DNA of 64,000 nucleotides, from assembly GCF_905475395.1 (NCBI RefSeq), contig NC_058342.1, forward strand, positions 27,624,640 to 27,688,639. Reading direction: 5' to 3'. Below the pieces are notes generated by a model. It saw only the letters and a list, made by a program, of their open reading frames with translations, did not search any database and was not told where the DNA came from. Both the position numbers and the translations under genes were made by a program. Shown piece after piece: positions 11,101 to 21,909 of this stretch (positions are counted from its first letter, which is position 1; every line of letters begins with the position of its first letter). Source of the DNA: Chrysoperla carnea. Lineage: Eukaryota; Arthropoda; Insecta; Neuroptera; Chrysopidae.

Positions 11101-14100
11101 CTTATTTTTAAATAATGAAAATTTTTTATACGTCCTGAGCTTAAGTAAAAATTTCAGCTCGTTTTTCTTTTGAGTTTTGATGGAAAGTAGGCTAATTTAT
11201 CGATAATTTTATGAATTTTTAAATAAAAATTTTATAGCATCAATATTTCTAAGAGTTACAAACTTGAGACTATTGATAACATACTCACATATATTTCATA
11301 TATAAAATATAAATTTTTTTTTATAAAAGTAGAAAAGAATTTTTACTGGAAAAATTCATTATAAGCTTTTTCATATGTCTATCGGTTATGAAAGAACAAT
11401 TTGTATTTATGTTACCATTTTTATTAAATTTCATAGAAATTGCTATTAGTGAAATCAATTCAATCGAATGAAATGTGAGATTCATTTATTCTGCGTAAAT
11501 ACCTTAATGAATTAGAAAATTCGTAGAACTATCTAAGGTCTTAATAAATAGAAAATAGGTCATACAGTGAATAATTTACACAGTGTTCGGGAATCGAACC
11601 TGAATTATAAGATATCCGGTATGATGCTCTAATCAAAGAGCATAAGATAGAAAGAAGACTTCAATTTTAAAAAAAGAGTATTGGGTGTGTGCGTAGTCAT
11701 GGTCGGGACAATAAAACCGATGCCAGCGCTTCCAGTGAAATTTTGGCGATAAAGGAGGCTGTTATCTCTAATTTGCAATTCTTTACATGTAAATGTTCTA
11801 GTGAATATCAAATTAAAATTATTGAAAAACACTAATTAATTAAACTGAATGCATTAAAAATTGTGAAAATAAGAAATCAAATTGCATAAATATTATTTTT
11901 CAAATGTAAATTATCATAATTATTTGTTTAAATTTGTAAGACAATAATATTAAATTTTCAATGTTAGTCATAAATGCAATCCATACAATTATATATACAT
12001 TCATACAATTCTATAATTAAAGTAGTGTATCGTTACCATGGAAACGCCTCCAATAAAACTCACACTCTGTTCACCTCCATAATTTCGTTTAAAAAAATTA
12101 TGTTAATTGAGCGCAGTTTCGATCTACGGGCCTCAAAGTCAAGACCAGGACCTCACATTCTTAAAACTTTGGTCAAATATAACCTCTTATGGTGAGGTTA
12201 TATTTGACCAAAAATTTTAAAAGTGTGACTGAAATTTAGTTGTTATTAGTTTTACCTTTTCGCTACAATTCACCTTTGTGCTGAAAGTCGGGACCAAGGC
12301 CCCACATTTTTGAAACCTTTTGCACTGAGGTTAAATTTGACCAGAAATTTGAAAATTATAACCCAAATTTAGTTGCATTAAATACTAGGTTTATCAAAAT
12401 TGAATATAATTTGGAAGTTATAGAGTCAAATTTATTTTTTTGGATTTTGATGACGTCATAAAGTTCAAAAAATCGATTTTTTGGATAACACAGCCCAATT
12501 TTATCCAATTTGTATGGAATTTTTTTTGAAACCAACAAACTTTGGGTTACTCTTTTCAGTTGTGATGTTACTTTTTCGCTACATTTCACCTTTGTGCTAA
12601 AAGTCGGGACCAAGGCCCCACTTTTTGAAACCTACTAAGCTGAGGTTAAATTTGACTAGAAATTTGAAAAGTGTGACCTAAATTTAGTTGGATTACATAC
12701 TTGGTTTATCAAAATTGAATATAATTTGGAGGTTATAGAGCCAAATTAAATTTTTTGGATTTTGATGACGTCATAAAGATCAAAAAATCAATTTTATATA
12801 ACACAGCCAAATTTTATCCAATTTCTACAATTCACCTTTGTGCTATAATTTAAATATATAATAGTTTAAGCCTCTATTAAATTTTAAATTTTTGAATTAT
12901 TTATTTTTATTTCTATTCTCGTTTATTAAATTAAAAATTGATACTGACATTGAAATGTAGTAAATTTTAACTTTTTAACTATAATTTATGATTGACGTTG
13001 ACGTTTTATTTCACATGTTTATGTTAAAATTCAATTATAAAATATTGAATTTTAATAATAATTAGGCTACTCGTTTAATTTTAATTTTTGTATAGTAAAT
13101 AAGCAAAATGTTCGTTATTAGGAAGCCAAAAACATCCGAGAGTATATAATTAGGGAGTTGAAAACAATCAGGAAACATTCGAGAATTTTCGTTTTAATGT
13201 TTTGATCCTTTGTTATAAAAAAATATTGGCTTGGAATTTTACAAGAAATCAAAAAGTCTACTCACGATAAAATTGTTTTAAATCCTCCTCATATACTTTC
13301 GATAGTTCGAATATATTCGGAGAATATACTTTGAACAAATAAATATAATTTTGCTAAATATTGAATAACTTTTTTAAATTTATTTCAAAAATGTGACAAA
13401 GGTGAATTGTTTCGAAAAATTAAAATCACAACTAGAAAGAGTAACCCAAAATTAGTGGGTTTCAAAAAAAATCCCATACCAATTGGTTAAAATTTGGCCT
13501 TGTTATCCAAAAAATCGATTTTTTGACCTTTATGACGTCATCAAAATCCAAAAAAATAAATTTGGCTCTATTACCTCCAAATTATATTCAATTTTGATAA
13601 ACCATGTATGTAATCCAACTAAATTTGGGTCATACTTTTCAAATTTCTTGTCAAATTTAACCTCAGTGTAATAGGTTTAAAGAATGTGGGGCCCTGATCC
13701 CGACTTTTAGCACAAAGGTGAATTGTAGCGAAAAAGTAACATCACAACTGAAAAAAGTAATCCAAAGTTTGTGGGTTTCAAAAAAAGTTCCATACAAATT
13801 GTATAAAATTTTTCTGTATTATCCAAAAAATCGATTTTTTGAACTTTATGATGTCATCAAAATAAAAAAAAAAAAAAAAAAAATTGGCTCTATAACCTCC
13901 AAATAATATTCAATTTTGATAAACCAAATATGTAATCCAAATAAATTTGAGTCATATTTTTCATACTTTCTCACGTTAAAAAATCCATGAACCCTAACTT
14001 TCTGCTGCGTAGAAAATAAGCTCCTGAGTGCATGTGGAGCATTTTCTCGCATAGGACATTTATATAACAGAGTGGTCATTTTCGAGATAAAGCATAAAGG

Positions 14101-17100
14101 GGGAAATAAAATGAGTAAAATTTGAAAAAACTTTCTGCTCCTTGCCAAATAAATTCCCTAACGACCGCACAAATATTATGTAATGCTAGCAGACATATCC
14201 TCCCTTCTCCTTCCGATTAATATCAATCAAACAATGTTACCCTTTTTCGGGGGGTTTGGTTGATTGATGCGACAGTTGTAAAAAATAAGAAAAATGATAT
14301 TTTTGTTTAGGAAAATGCGATACTTGAACGTGAGTTAGATAAATTATCACGAAATGATCGCATCGAATATTTACGCATGAAACAAGATTTGGAATCCGTT
14401 CAAAAAGAAATCAAAGACTATGAAAATACCTTAGGAGAAAATAATGAGAAAATGGAGTTCTATATGAATAAAATTGATCATCCTGTAAGTAAAAAAAGTC
14501 ATCTTTAAGAAAATTTATAAAATTATAGTAAAACCTCGTTGAGTTGGATCAATTTTAGGCGAAAAGGAACTGTAAATAGGAAAAATAAACAACAGGAACT
14601 TTGAAAATTACATTTTTTGGGAAACTTATTTGAGATGCGAAGGGGGTAACTTTTATTTCTTATGTTTTTTGTTTTTTGGAATGGAGTTACATTTGTTTTG
14701 ATACGAGGCTATGATATTCAATGAAGTGTACACTGTGCTTTGTAGAATAATGTCGTTACTTCTTTGGCTACGTTTCAGTTTTGATTGGCATTAACTGTAC
14801 TATGTAAAAGACTTCGAAATTTGTTTAGTTCGAGCTATTTTGAAGTTCGATTGACGAGGTTCTACTATAGAATAAATTAATCATTGCTTTGTTATTTTCT
14901 AGATAAAAAAGTCATTATTCAATTTGATCTCTGAATATGAGACGTTACGTGAGGAGCATGAAAATTTATCACAAATAATTCGAAACAAAGGTTCAGTGAA
15001 ACATGAGGAAGAACAGCTGTTGACATCGATTCGTGATACTCGAATACAAGTACAAAGTATAGAAGCTGAAACTAAGAATTATCAACAAAAATTGGAAAGT
15101 GTTCAAGAAATTATTGATGGGCTGGACAAAGTGAGTTTTATTTTTCAATTTCTAACAAATTTAGCCATTAGAGCAAAAAATTCAATAAAAAAATTCAAAT
15201 ATTTTCAAAATTTCGAACAGTTGTATCTCCGGGTAAAATGGTATAATCGGGATCATTTATAACTCATTCGAAAGTTTGGACTTTATAGTTTTTAATACGA
15301 AATTGAAAATTATTTGTCACTTCTCAGCGCTTTGTGTCGAGGGTTGAAAGGATGAGAAAATATATCTTATATTTTTCTAAGAACTTTGAATACGTACAGA
15401 GGGAGCAAAAATGTATTGGAAGAGAGCTTATGCATTCGTCTGCAGAATTTGTGTTAAGATATTCACTGCAAACGACAAAGTTTAGATAAAGCACAGTCAA
15501 ACCAAAATTGGACACTTCAGAGTTTAAACTTTTTCCTTTAAAAACTTTAACAAAACTGTTTAGAATGTACTTTTATAGACTTTAAATTTTTAAACACAAA
15601 TTCGAAACTTTTACATTTGACAAAAGCCTTTTACGGAAGTGCGCATAAATACGCGTTCTACAGAGAAATAAAGCTTTCGAAACAATAAAGTTTTAATAAA
15701 ATGTTTTAAGAAGTTTCAGTAGTGTCAGTGTAGAATTTACTTTGACAGTGCGTACTTCGAATTAGAATCTGTAAAAACTCATTCTTAACTTTTTTAACTA
15801 AGGGTACACGGTAAGAAATGTATGGCGTTTACTACAATGCTGGTATGGTATAGAGACAGATACCATAGTATCTATGTTAGCATAAGTAATATTACAGTAT
15901 TGAATAAGGCTGTCTACCAGAAGTATTGTGATATCACAATAGAAGTATCGCAATCACTTCCTTATGGGCGTCAGGCCCATACTGAATTTGATCAAATTAC
16001 AACGTTCAAAATAGCGATTTTTTTGTACAGGATTTAAAAGAAGGTTACAGCGCACGTCACGGAAAATATTTAGAACTTATGAAACGTGAGGAAAAAATGA
16101 ATCAATTTATCGAATCGGCAGTGGAGAAAATTGATAATATTAAAAAAATGTCAGATGCAGCAGATGACTCGATTGTAGAAGGGTTAAATTTCTGGTCTTT
16201 ACATTTAGATGAACTGGATGATGGGGAATTTGATACTGATGATGTTAATACTGCAAAACAGGAGTATCAAATGCAACTCACTCGCTTGCATAATGTTGGT
16301 ATTTTTTACTTCGGAAGTGTGTTCGGCTTTGATCCAGGAATTCACGAAATTAAGTCAAGCCTGTCAAGCACGAATACATATTTTCTGGATACGACGATTA
16401 CTGCAAGAAGGCTTTATTTAAATGACTGAATACCTGGATTCTTTTCAGAAGAATAAATTAAATTTTCTATTAAATATTGCAGATTACAGAAAGGATATCA
16501 CAAATTAAAACAGAAATAAATGAGTTACGTGATAAGAAAATGGACATAGAAAAACAATTACTGGAACAAGATGACCCAGAAGAAGTCAAAGAGGTGATAC
16601 AAGGCTCAATTGAAACTTTTACAGCGGAAAAGGATGTTTTATCGAAGAAGATTAGTGCCACCGTCTCAGCTATTGAAGTTGCTATCAAAACGAATAAGGA
16701 ATTAACGGTGTGTAATAATCATAGAAAGTTTTTGTTCTTATTCTTGATATTCTTGAAAGCTTTTGTATACCTAGTCCAGTATTTTCATACCATGTATATA
16801 TGAAATATACATAGTATATTAAGTTTAGTCCCAAGTATGTAACGCTTAACAATAATCCGTCCGCCCGTCCGTCTGTGAACACAATAAATCAAAAACGAAA
16901 AAAGATATCAAGCTAAAATTCTTACAGCGCACTCCAGACGTAAAAAGTGAGGTCAAGTTCGTAAATGAGCAACATAGCTCAATTGGGTCTTGGGCTCGTA
17001 GGACCCATTTTGTAAACCGTTAGAGACAAAACAAAAGTTTAAATGTAAAAAATGTTTCTTATTAAAAAATAGACAACTTTTGTTTGAAACATTTTTTTGT

Positions 17101-17650
17101 AAACATCACTGTTTACTCACGAGGGCACACATTAGATGCAAATTTTATAAGTATGTACTAATATGGGATTATCAGTTATGTATGTGTGACATGTATAGGT
17201 TATATGTGTAATGTGATAGAGTAATAAACACTGTCAATACATGGTATTTCAATTAACTCAGTCAATTGTTTGTTTTCACTTGTTTCATTTTTCTAATGAT
17301 TTATACAAAAATAAAACCAATTCAGGTGATTTTTGCCGTTTTCACGCTGAGTATGTGAAAACAATTTACCAAATTTCAGTAATCAACATGTCATCCTTGT
17401 AGAAGCCGTAACTTCTAATTAATTTTAAAAATTAAAATTTTCACTTTATTTTCAGGAAAAGTTAGCAAAAAATCAGTCATATGCTGAGATTAAACAATTT
17501 GAGGAAAAAATTGATGATTTACAAAAAATGAAAAATGAATTTCTTGGGCGAATTAATGTTTTAAACGAAAGTACAAATACGGAAAAAATAGCCGAGGAAA
17601 CGTTAGCGTTAATAAACACCTACAATAAAATGCTAACTCAGAGTGGTTAA
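8023..17650 (+). CDS. IFT74: Intraflagellar transport protein 74 (seven exons)
   Basis: Subunit of the IFT-B core complex; with IFT81 it forms a coiled coil that carries tubulin into growing cilia and flagella. In insects it should serve ciliated sensory neurons and sperm. Seven exons join in frame to 498 residues, coiled coil throughout with almost no hydrophobic segments. Family hallmarks are an NERYY start of homology (vertebrate DKSYY), KYLELMKREEKMNQFIES in exon 5 (vertebrate KYKELKKREEHMDTFIE), RIEYLRMKQDLE in exon 3 (VKYLEMK) and a C-terminus ending in MLTQSG. Vertebrate IFT74 is about 600 residues; the missing ~90 are the disordered basic N-terminus, which is either absent or in an upstream exon I could not find. 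The in-frame codon at 7996 upstream of the ATG is a stop, so the ATG at 8023 is the first possible start in this exon. Introns 1, 2, 3 and 6 are full of mobile elements. AATAAA lies about 85 bp after the stop. Identification from memory of the family, not from a search. Confidence 0.88.
8241..8828. mobile_element. TIR MITE in IFT74 intron 1
   Basis: Left arm 8241..8310 (AAATACTACGATACTCGAAA and ATTGTATATTAAGACATTCT) is mirrored at 8760..8828 (AGAATTTCTTAATATACAA and TTTCGAGTATCGTGGTATTT). The interior is replaced by a DINE-like element. Confidence 0.6.
8338..8758 (+). mobile_element. DINE-like element, 5' truncated
   Basis: Begins at the GTCTGTCTGACCGTCTG microsatellite and runs to TTTTCACTTGTTT. 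It lies inside the intron 1 MITE, so it is the younger of the two. Confidence 0.75.
8829..9637. other. IFT74: Remainder of IFT74 intron 1
   Basis: No repeat or exon recognised. No candidate missing IFT74 exon is needed here, because exons 1 and 2 align contiguously with the family. Confidence 0.45.
9638..9873 (+). CDS. IFT74: IFT74 exon 2 (residues 59-137)
   Basis: The acceptor GCTGAG|TATTGAG supplies exactly the two bases needed to complete the codon split at the end of exon 1. It is a weak acceptor with a poor polypyrimidine tract. The donor is GAG|GTTTGT, phase 0. The second half (ENRDLLIRLEDIYISRKNKE) aligns with the vertebrate IFT74 segment [20 protein letters not shown]. Confidence 0.75.
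10119..10640 (-). pseudogene. hAT transposase relic, C-terminal dimerisation region
   Basis: Lies in IFT74 intron 2, opposite strand. A frame at 10119..10433 reads NLYSNIKMFLQILTTLSASL then TFAERSFFILGGVKSWLRAS and MGQERLFGIALPNI. This is the diagnostic hAT dimerisation block (usually YPNI..LLQIL.TLPVS.ASAERSFS.L..IK..LR..M.QERL.GLALLNIH). A frameshift near the end puts HMDIDDIISTLSQK in the next frame. Upstream, on the same strand and with a stop in between, are FQYGLLLPVPNVGVKGLNID and QAVKKVVQMYRRF. Inactive remnant. Confidence 0.7.
10650..11119. other. IFT74: Part of IFT74 intron 2, nothing recognised
   Basis: No repeat, RNA gene or exon that I can support. Confidence 0.45.
11120..11312 (-). 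mobile_element. DINE-like element, 5' fragment, reversed
   Basis: Diverged reverse copy: ACGTCCTGAGCTTAAGTAAA, TTTCAGCTCG, ATAGCATCAATATTTCTAAG and AGTTACAAACTTGAGACT. Confidence 0.6.
11579..11655 (-). ncRNA. tRNA-like remnant with intact B box
   Basis: On the minus strand AGGTTCGATTCCCGAACACTG gives a perfect B box/T-loop, preceded by GCTCTTTGATTAGAGC as a D-arm-like stem. No matching 5' acceptor stem is present and the anticodon arm does not fold, so this is a tRNA pseudogene or SINE head rather than a functional tRNA. Confidence 0.3.
11660..12095 (+). repeat. Dispersed repeat, copy 1
   Basis: Matches 23015..23835 in reverse orientation: TTTTGGCGATAAAGGAGGCT, AGACAATAATATTAAATTTT, ATAAATGCAATCCATAC and GTTACCATGGAAACGCCTCC all recur there as reverse complements. 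No coding content. Confidence 0.65.
12120..12860. repeat. ~315-bp satellite, direct copies
   Basis: About two and a half tandem copies. Landmarks are CGCTACAATTCACCTTTGTG at 12262 and, slightly changed, at 12575 and 12827; GGTTAAATTTGACCAGAAA; and TTTTGATGACGTCATAAAG, which contains the palindrome TGACGTCA. A perfect 19-bp inverted repeat at 12168..12186/12194..12212 (TTTGGTCAAATATAACCTC, 7-base loop) marks an inversion inside the array. Lies in IFT74 intron 2. Confidence 0.75.
13380..13965. repeat. ~315-bp satellite, inverted copies
   Basis: Reverse complement of the array at 12120..12860: ACAAAGGTGAATTGTTTCG at 13397, CACAAAGGTGAATTGTAGCG at 13711, and TTTATGACGTCATCAAAATC. The two arms face each other across about 520 bp of unrelated AT-rich DNA (12861..13379). 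A run of about 19 A at 13863..13881 interrupts the second copy. Confidence 0.75.
14311..14484 (+). CDS. IFT74: IFT74 exon 3 (residues 138-195)
   Basis: Bounded by TTTGTTTAG|GAA and CCT|GTAAGT, a textbook acceptor and donor, 58 whole codons. It contains NDRIEYLRMKQDLESVQKEI, matching the conserved ENQVKYLEMK block of the family. Confidence 0.88.
14524..14879. mobile_element. pogo/Tc1-like MITE filling IFT74 intron 3
   Basis: Termini TATAGTAAAACCTCGTTGAG and CGATTGACGAGGTTCTACTATA are inverted repeats with TA edges. The element makes up 356 of the 418 bp of intron 3, leaving only about 40 and 23 bp of original intron at the splice sites. No transposase. Confidence 0.65.
14903..15130 (+). CDS. 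IFT74: IFT74 exon 4 (residues 196-271)
   Basis: Bounded by TTATTTTCTAG|ATA and AAA|GTGAGT, 76 whole codons. Strongly charged coiled coil beginning IKKSLFNLISEYETLREEHE, corresponding to LHEKLYELESHRDQM in vertebrates. Confidence 0.88.
15131..16030. other. IFT74: IFT74 intron 4
   Basis: 900 bp without a recognised repeat. The short open frames inside have no family features. Confidence 0.5.
16031..16294 (+). CDS. IFT74: IFT74 exon 5 (residues 272-359)
   Basis: Acceptor TTTTTGTACAG|GAT. Contains the most recognisable block, DLKEGYSARHGKYLELMKRE. The donor is chosen by phase at CATAAT|GTTGGT and is weak. The reading frame stays open for another 135 bases, so the exact 3' boundary is less certain than the others. 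An alternative in-phase donor is GGAAGT|GTGTTC at about 16320. Confidence 0.78.
16483..16707 (+). CDS. IFT74: IFT74 exon 6 (residues 360-434)
   Basis: Bounded by AATATTGCAG|ATT and ACG|GTGTGT, 75 whole codons. Continuous coiled coil (ITERISQIKTEINELRDKK) in the expected order of the family. Confidence 0.87.
16787..17284 (+). mobile_element. DINE-like element in IFT74 intron 6
   Basis: Complete copy from CATACCATGTATATATG to TTTTCACTTGTTT, same strand as the gene. Microsatellite reduced to GTCCGCCCGTCCGTCTG. Confidence 0.8.
17456..17650 (+). CDS. IFT74: IFT74 exon 7 (residues 435-498, stop)
   Basis: Acceptor TTATTTTCAG|GAA, then 64 codons and TAA. It resembles the vertebrate C-terminus, including a short Leu/Asn-rich end before the stop. 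An AATAAA follows at about 17736. Confidence 0.88.
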   Translation, partial: EKLAKNQSYAEIKQFEEKIDDLQKMKNEFLGRINVLNESTNTEKIAEETLALINTYNKMLTQSG

Positions 17651-19034
17651 GGATGAAATCTGCATTGTCAACATTGAAAACAAGAAAATCAATATTTTCA
17701 TTAGATTGTTTACCATGAGGTTTATATATTTAGTTAAATAAAAAAATTGCACATAGATGTCGTTTATTCAATGAAAAACCACCTTTTTCATGCAATTAAC
17801 CGATTTTGTATTTCAATTTTTATCATCGTTTAGGACTTACCTGAGAAGTGAATTTATCCTAAGGATGATCGATTTTTAAAAATAAATTTTTCGGGGTTCA
17901 AAAATGTTCATTGATAAAATGCATTGAACAATTTTAGAATATTCAAAACATTTGCTGAATGCGACCAAGCTGATTTATTTTGCTCAAGAATTCACTGGCC
18001 GTTTGCAACTAATTTGTAAAAAGATCGAATTTCTACATGAAAAGTACACAGTAAGATTTTAGGAGCTTGTTTTCCTTACTTCTCAAAGAGTGAATGCGTG
18101 AATAAAATATCAAAAAATTCGATTTTAACTTTTAAATCAAGATTTTATTTAAAAATATTAAGAATCGGGCCTATTTGTCAATTTTTAGTAGGCTTAAAGG
18201 AGTTTGAATTTGGAGTTTAAAGTTCAGATTTTGGTAAAGTATCTTAAAAAATGTGATCCATAACCCTGTAAGACTGTGCAAAACTTCCAATCGATATTCC
18301 TCTAAATAACGGAAATATGATGGGTGCCTTCATCTTGAATGCGATACACTGTATAAAATGTATATTCGAAATTTTGCCAAATCATAAAGCGTTGCTTTAT
18401 CGAATTAAAAACTTTCATATTCTGTAAGCTTTTCTCAAACAGATGGCTTACCAAACGAAGAAAAAGCGCTCTAAAATTATGAGAGTTGAATTTTCGTCTG
18501 TTTCGACTTTCTCGGATATAGATGGCTCACTAATCGAATAAAAAAGACATGAATTTTCACCGATTTTCACATAAAACGTAAACTATTATATTATAATGAA
18601 ATGCAAACAGATGTCATTTGAACCACTGATTAAAAAATAATTTTAAAAGAATTGTAATTTAAGTAGATGTCGCATAACATGTCATATTAATTTTTATGGT
18701 CGAAATTATTATTCTATTTTAATTAATGATTCTAGTTAATTATTAATTAAAATATTTGTATTTTAATAAATATTAAATTTAATATGAATATTAAAAATTT
18801 ATTAAACAATATGCTTTTGTAATATAATGGGCTTAGGGATACGAAATAATTAGGTGTACTGTACAAATAAAAAATATATAGTTCTGTTCACTAAAATTGA
18901 AGCAAGATGGTCTGAAAATAATGTTACTAGAAAATTCCCCACTACCTGAAAATTATTTGAACAGGGCTGTTTTTTTTATGCAAAAATCAGTCTTTGCCCT
19001 CTTTATCATTCGTTCGATATTCAATCGATTTTTT
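17651..19034. other. Downstream of IFT74, nothing recognised
   Basis: Contains the 3' UTR of IFT74 (likely polyadenylation signal AATAAA near 17736) and then AT-rich DNA with no supported gene or repeat. Confidence 0.5.
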
Positions 19035-19237
19035 TAAGGACTTTCATTCATCAACCTGTTTTGCTGTCTGATAATTTTAAATGAATAAAAAATTGAAAGT
19101 TTCTTTGAAATTCTGTTAAAACTTTAAATAATTATTTGCTGGTAAAAGTTTCAAGTATAGCTATCGATATTATTTTTGAGAAATATCTATTGATATTTTT
19201 CCATTTAGTCCCACGTTAAACCTTACTTTTTGTCACT
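19035..19237 (+). mobile_element. Z MITE, 5' part
   Basis: CTTTCATTCATCAACCTGTT, AAAGTTTCAAGTATAG, TATCGATAT and CCATTTAGTCCCACGTTAAA are shared with 34921..35290 and 35577..35945. The right TIR is lost to the neighbouring DINE-like fragment. Confidence 0.6.
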
Positions 19238-19355
19238 TTTTATACCCTGAAATATATATCAAGATATACTAAGTTTAGTCCCAAGTTTCTACGCTTGAAA
19301 TAAATTGATGCCACGAACAAAATTTTGGCATAGGTGTTCATAAAATTACCTAATA
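19236..19355 (+). mobile_element. DINE-like element, 5' fragment
   Basis: TTTTTATACCCTGAAATATA, AAGTTTAGTCCCAAGTTTC and TTGGCATAGGTGTTCAT, then it breaks off. Confidence 0.65.
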
Positions 19356-19487
19356 AATATACAACTCGATTAACGTAATAATGATTAAAATCGGTTCACG
19401 CGTTTGGTCTCTAGAACGCTCCAAAGAACCAAACATACATTGGCTGAAAATGAAAGTCCACAAACTATGGCAAGTTGGGCGTTGAAT

Positions 19488-20032
19488 ATACCATGCATAT
19501 ATGAAATATACATAGTATATTAAGTTTAGTTCCAAATTTGTAACGCTTAAAAATAATGATGCTAGGAAAAAAATTTTGTCATAGGTGTTCATAGAATCTC
19601 CTAATTAGTCCATTTCCGGTTGTCCGTCCGTCCGTCAGTCTGTGGACACGATAACTCAAAAACGAAAAAAGATATCGAGCTGAAATTTTTACAGCGTACT
19701 CAGGACGTAAAAAGTGAGCACCATAGGTCAATTGGGTCTTGGGTCCGCAGGACTCATCTTGTAAACCGTTAGAGATAGAACAAAAGTTTAAATGTAAAAA
19801 AATGTTCCTTATCAAAAATTAAACAACTTTTGTTTGAAACATTTTTTCGTAAACATCACTGTTTACCCGTGAGGGCGCCAATTAGGCGGAAATTTTATAA
19901 TATGTACTATACTTGATTATCAGTTATGTATGTGTCACATGTTTGTATGTGTAATGTGATAAAGAAATCAACACTGACTATGCATGGTATTTCAACAATT
20001 ATCTCAGTCAATTGTTTGTTTTCACTTGTTTC
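19488..20032 (+). mobile_element. DINE-like element, complete
   Basis: ATACCATGCATATATG at the left, GTCCGTCCGTCCGTCAGTC microsatellite, ACTATGCATGGTATTTC, 3' hairpin and TTTTCACTTGTTT. Antisense open frames over this region are read-through of the repeat. Confidence 0.85.
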
Positions 20033-20426
20033 TTTTCAGTTTATATTTAACTCTTTTTGGACTTTTTAAATAATATTTTTAATTGAATTCGAGTGTACCC
20101 ATACGTTAATTACAATTTTGACGTAAATTATACTAATTATAACATTGTTGTATAGATATACATTAAAAGTATATTAATAAAGACACATTTAACCAGATAG
20201 TTTTAGGATACCGTTGGATAATGCGGACGGACTTAAGTGTCATATATAAATTAAAAATTTACAATTTTTATCGAGCCTCTTGGATGAATTAATAATTTTT
20301 CAAGTTATAGCCCTCACTTATCCTCTCTTTTGTTCACAATTTTATGGATTTTAATTTTTTGGTGGGGAACTCTGAAAATGAAGTCTTGTCCATGATACTA
20401 GCTGACATTGTAACTTTCTATAGGTC

Positions 20427-21275
20427 CAATCATTAAATTAACCAGATTTTTATACTTTTTGGATCAAAATTACCCCATATACCGAGTTTCATCAAAATCC
20501 AAAACAAAATTTTTTTTGCATTTTTCTCAATTTTTTCAAAGGGGTACCCCTTAAAAAAATTGGAAAAAATCGAGAAATTTTTTTTATCTCCAATTTCGAT
20601 AAAACTCAGTTTATAGGGCAACTTTGACCCAAAAAGTACAAAAATCGGGTACATTTTATGACTGGTCGAATAGTTTTTGAGATACGGACCAAAATCGATC
20701 CAAATATTGCGATATCTCGGAAACTTTGCGTCCAATCATTAAATTAACCAGATTTTTATACTTTTTGGATCAAAATTACCCCATATACCGAGTTTCATCA
20801 AAATCCAAAACAAAATTTTTTTTGCATTTTTCTCAATTTTTTCAAAGGGGTACCCCTTAAAAAAATTGGAAAAAATCGAGAAATTTTTTTTATCTCCAAT
20901 TTCGATAAAACTCAGTTTATAGGGCAACTTTGACCCAAAAAGTACAAAAATCGGGTGCATTTTATGACTGGTCGAATAGTTTTTGAGATACGGATCAAAA
21001 TCGATACAAATATTGCGATATCTCAGAAACTTTGCGTCCAATCATTAAATTAACCAGATTTTTATACTTTTTGGATCAAAATTACCCCATATACCGAGTT
21101 TCATCAAATTCCAAAACAAAAAATTTTTTTGCATTTTTCTCGATTTTTTCAAAGGGGTAAAAAATCGACAAAATTTTTTTATCTACAATTTCAAAAGTAC
21201 AAAAATTGGGTGCATATAATGACTGGTCGAATAGTTTTTGAGATACGGACTAAAATCGATCCAAATATTGAGATA
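20427..21275. repeat. 306-bp tandem satellite, three copies
   Basis: Units begin CCAATCATTAAATTAACCAG at about 20426, 20732 and 21038. Copies 1 and 2 differ at only a handful of positions; copy 3 has a large internal deletion. Each unit holds CCCCATATACCGAGTTTCAT and GATACGGACCAAAATCGATC. The two 100-codon minus-strand frames are translations of copies 1 and 2 and are not genes. Confidence 0.85.
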
Positions 21276-21909
21276 TCAATCCCAGTTTTCGGAATAACGT
21301 TTTTTATTGAGTTCCGATTATCAAGTTTACGGTATATCATATTTTAAGGATCGATGCCTGCAGCCTAACTGTATAGCAAGTGAATAATTTCTCGAAACAA
21401 TAATATATTTACTACTGCCATGTTAAGAACTACAAAGAACTGCAACTTTCACATTCTAAGACCAATCTTAATTAAGGTACATACCTACGCCTAAAATGGA
21501 CCTATTCCTAAGATTTCCAACTTCCAAATGTAATACTTGTAAGCGTTCGAATAACTTCTCGCTCATATTCGGTTAGAGCTCTAGATAAAAGTAAAAAAGT
21601 ATTATGTAAGAATTCAATATTTCAAAAAATTGGCCTTAAAAGGCACACGTACCTTAAAGCACATTTGCAAGCTCATGAGCTCATGCAAATTCAAATTTCC
21701 ATTGTGAACAATTGTGATGAATAACCTTTAAAAGTTTTCTCATGCAAAAGTTGATTTTAAAATAACTTTTTTTTCAAAAAAAGATTCTCTTTAAAAACAA
21801 TAAATCAGAAAACTTCATTTATTGAAGAACAAAAGCTTTTTATTGAATATTCCACGAAAAAGAAAATTTTTAAATTTAATTTTTTAGTTTTTATTATTTG
21901 AATATATAG
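21276..21909. other. Intergenic DNA, nothing recognised
   Basis: No supported gene, RNA or repeat boundary. Confidence 0.45.

Noticed and set aside
11579..11655. Functional tRNA on the minus strand
   Set aside because: Perfect B box, but no matching acceptor stem and no plausible anticodon arm; kept only as a tRNA-like remnant.
20433..21041. Two 100-codon minus-strand frames with almost identical proteins
   Set aside because: They are translations of the two intact 306-bp satellite units; the protein similarity follows from the DNA repeat, and the third unit has no frame.
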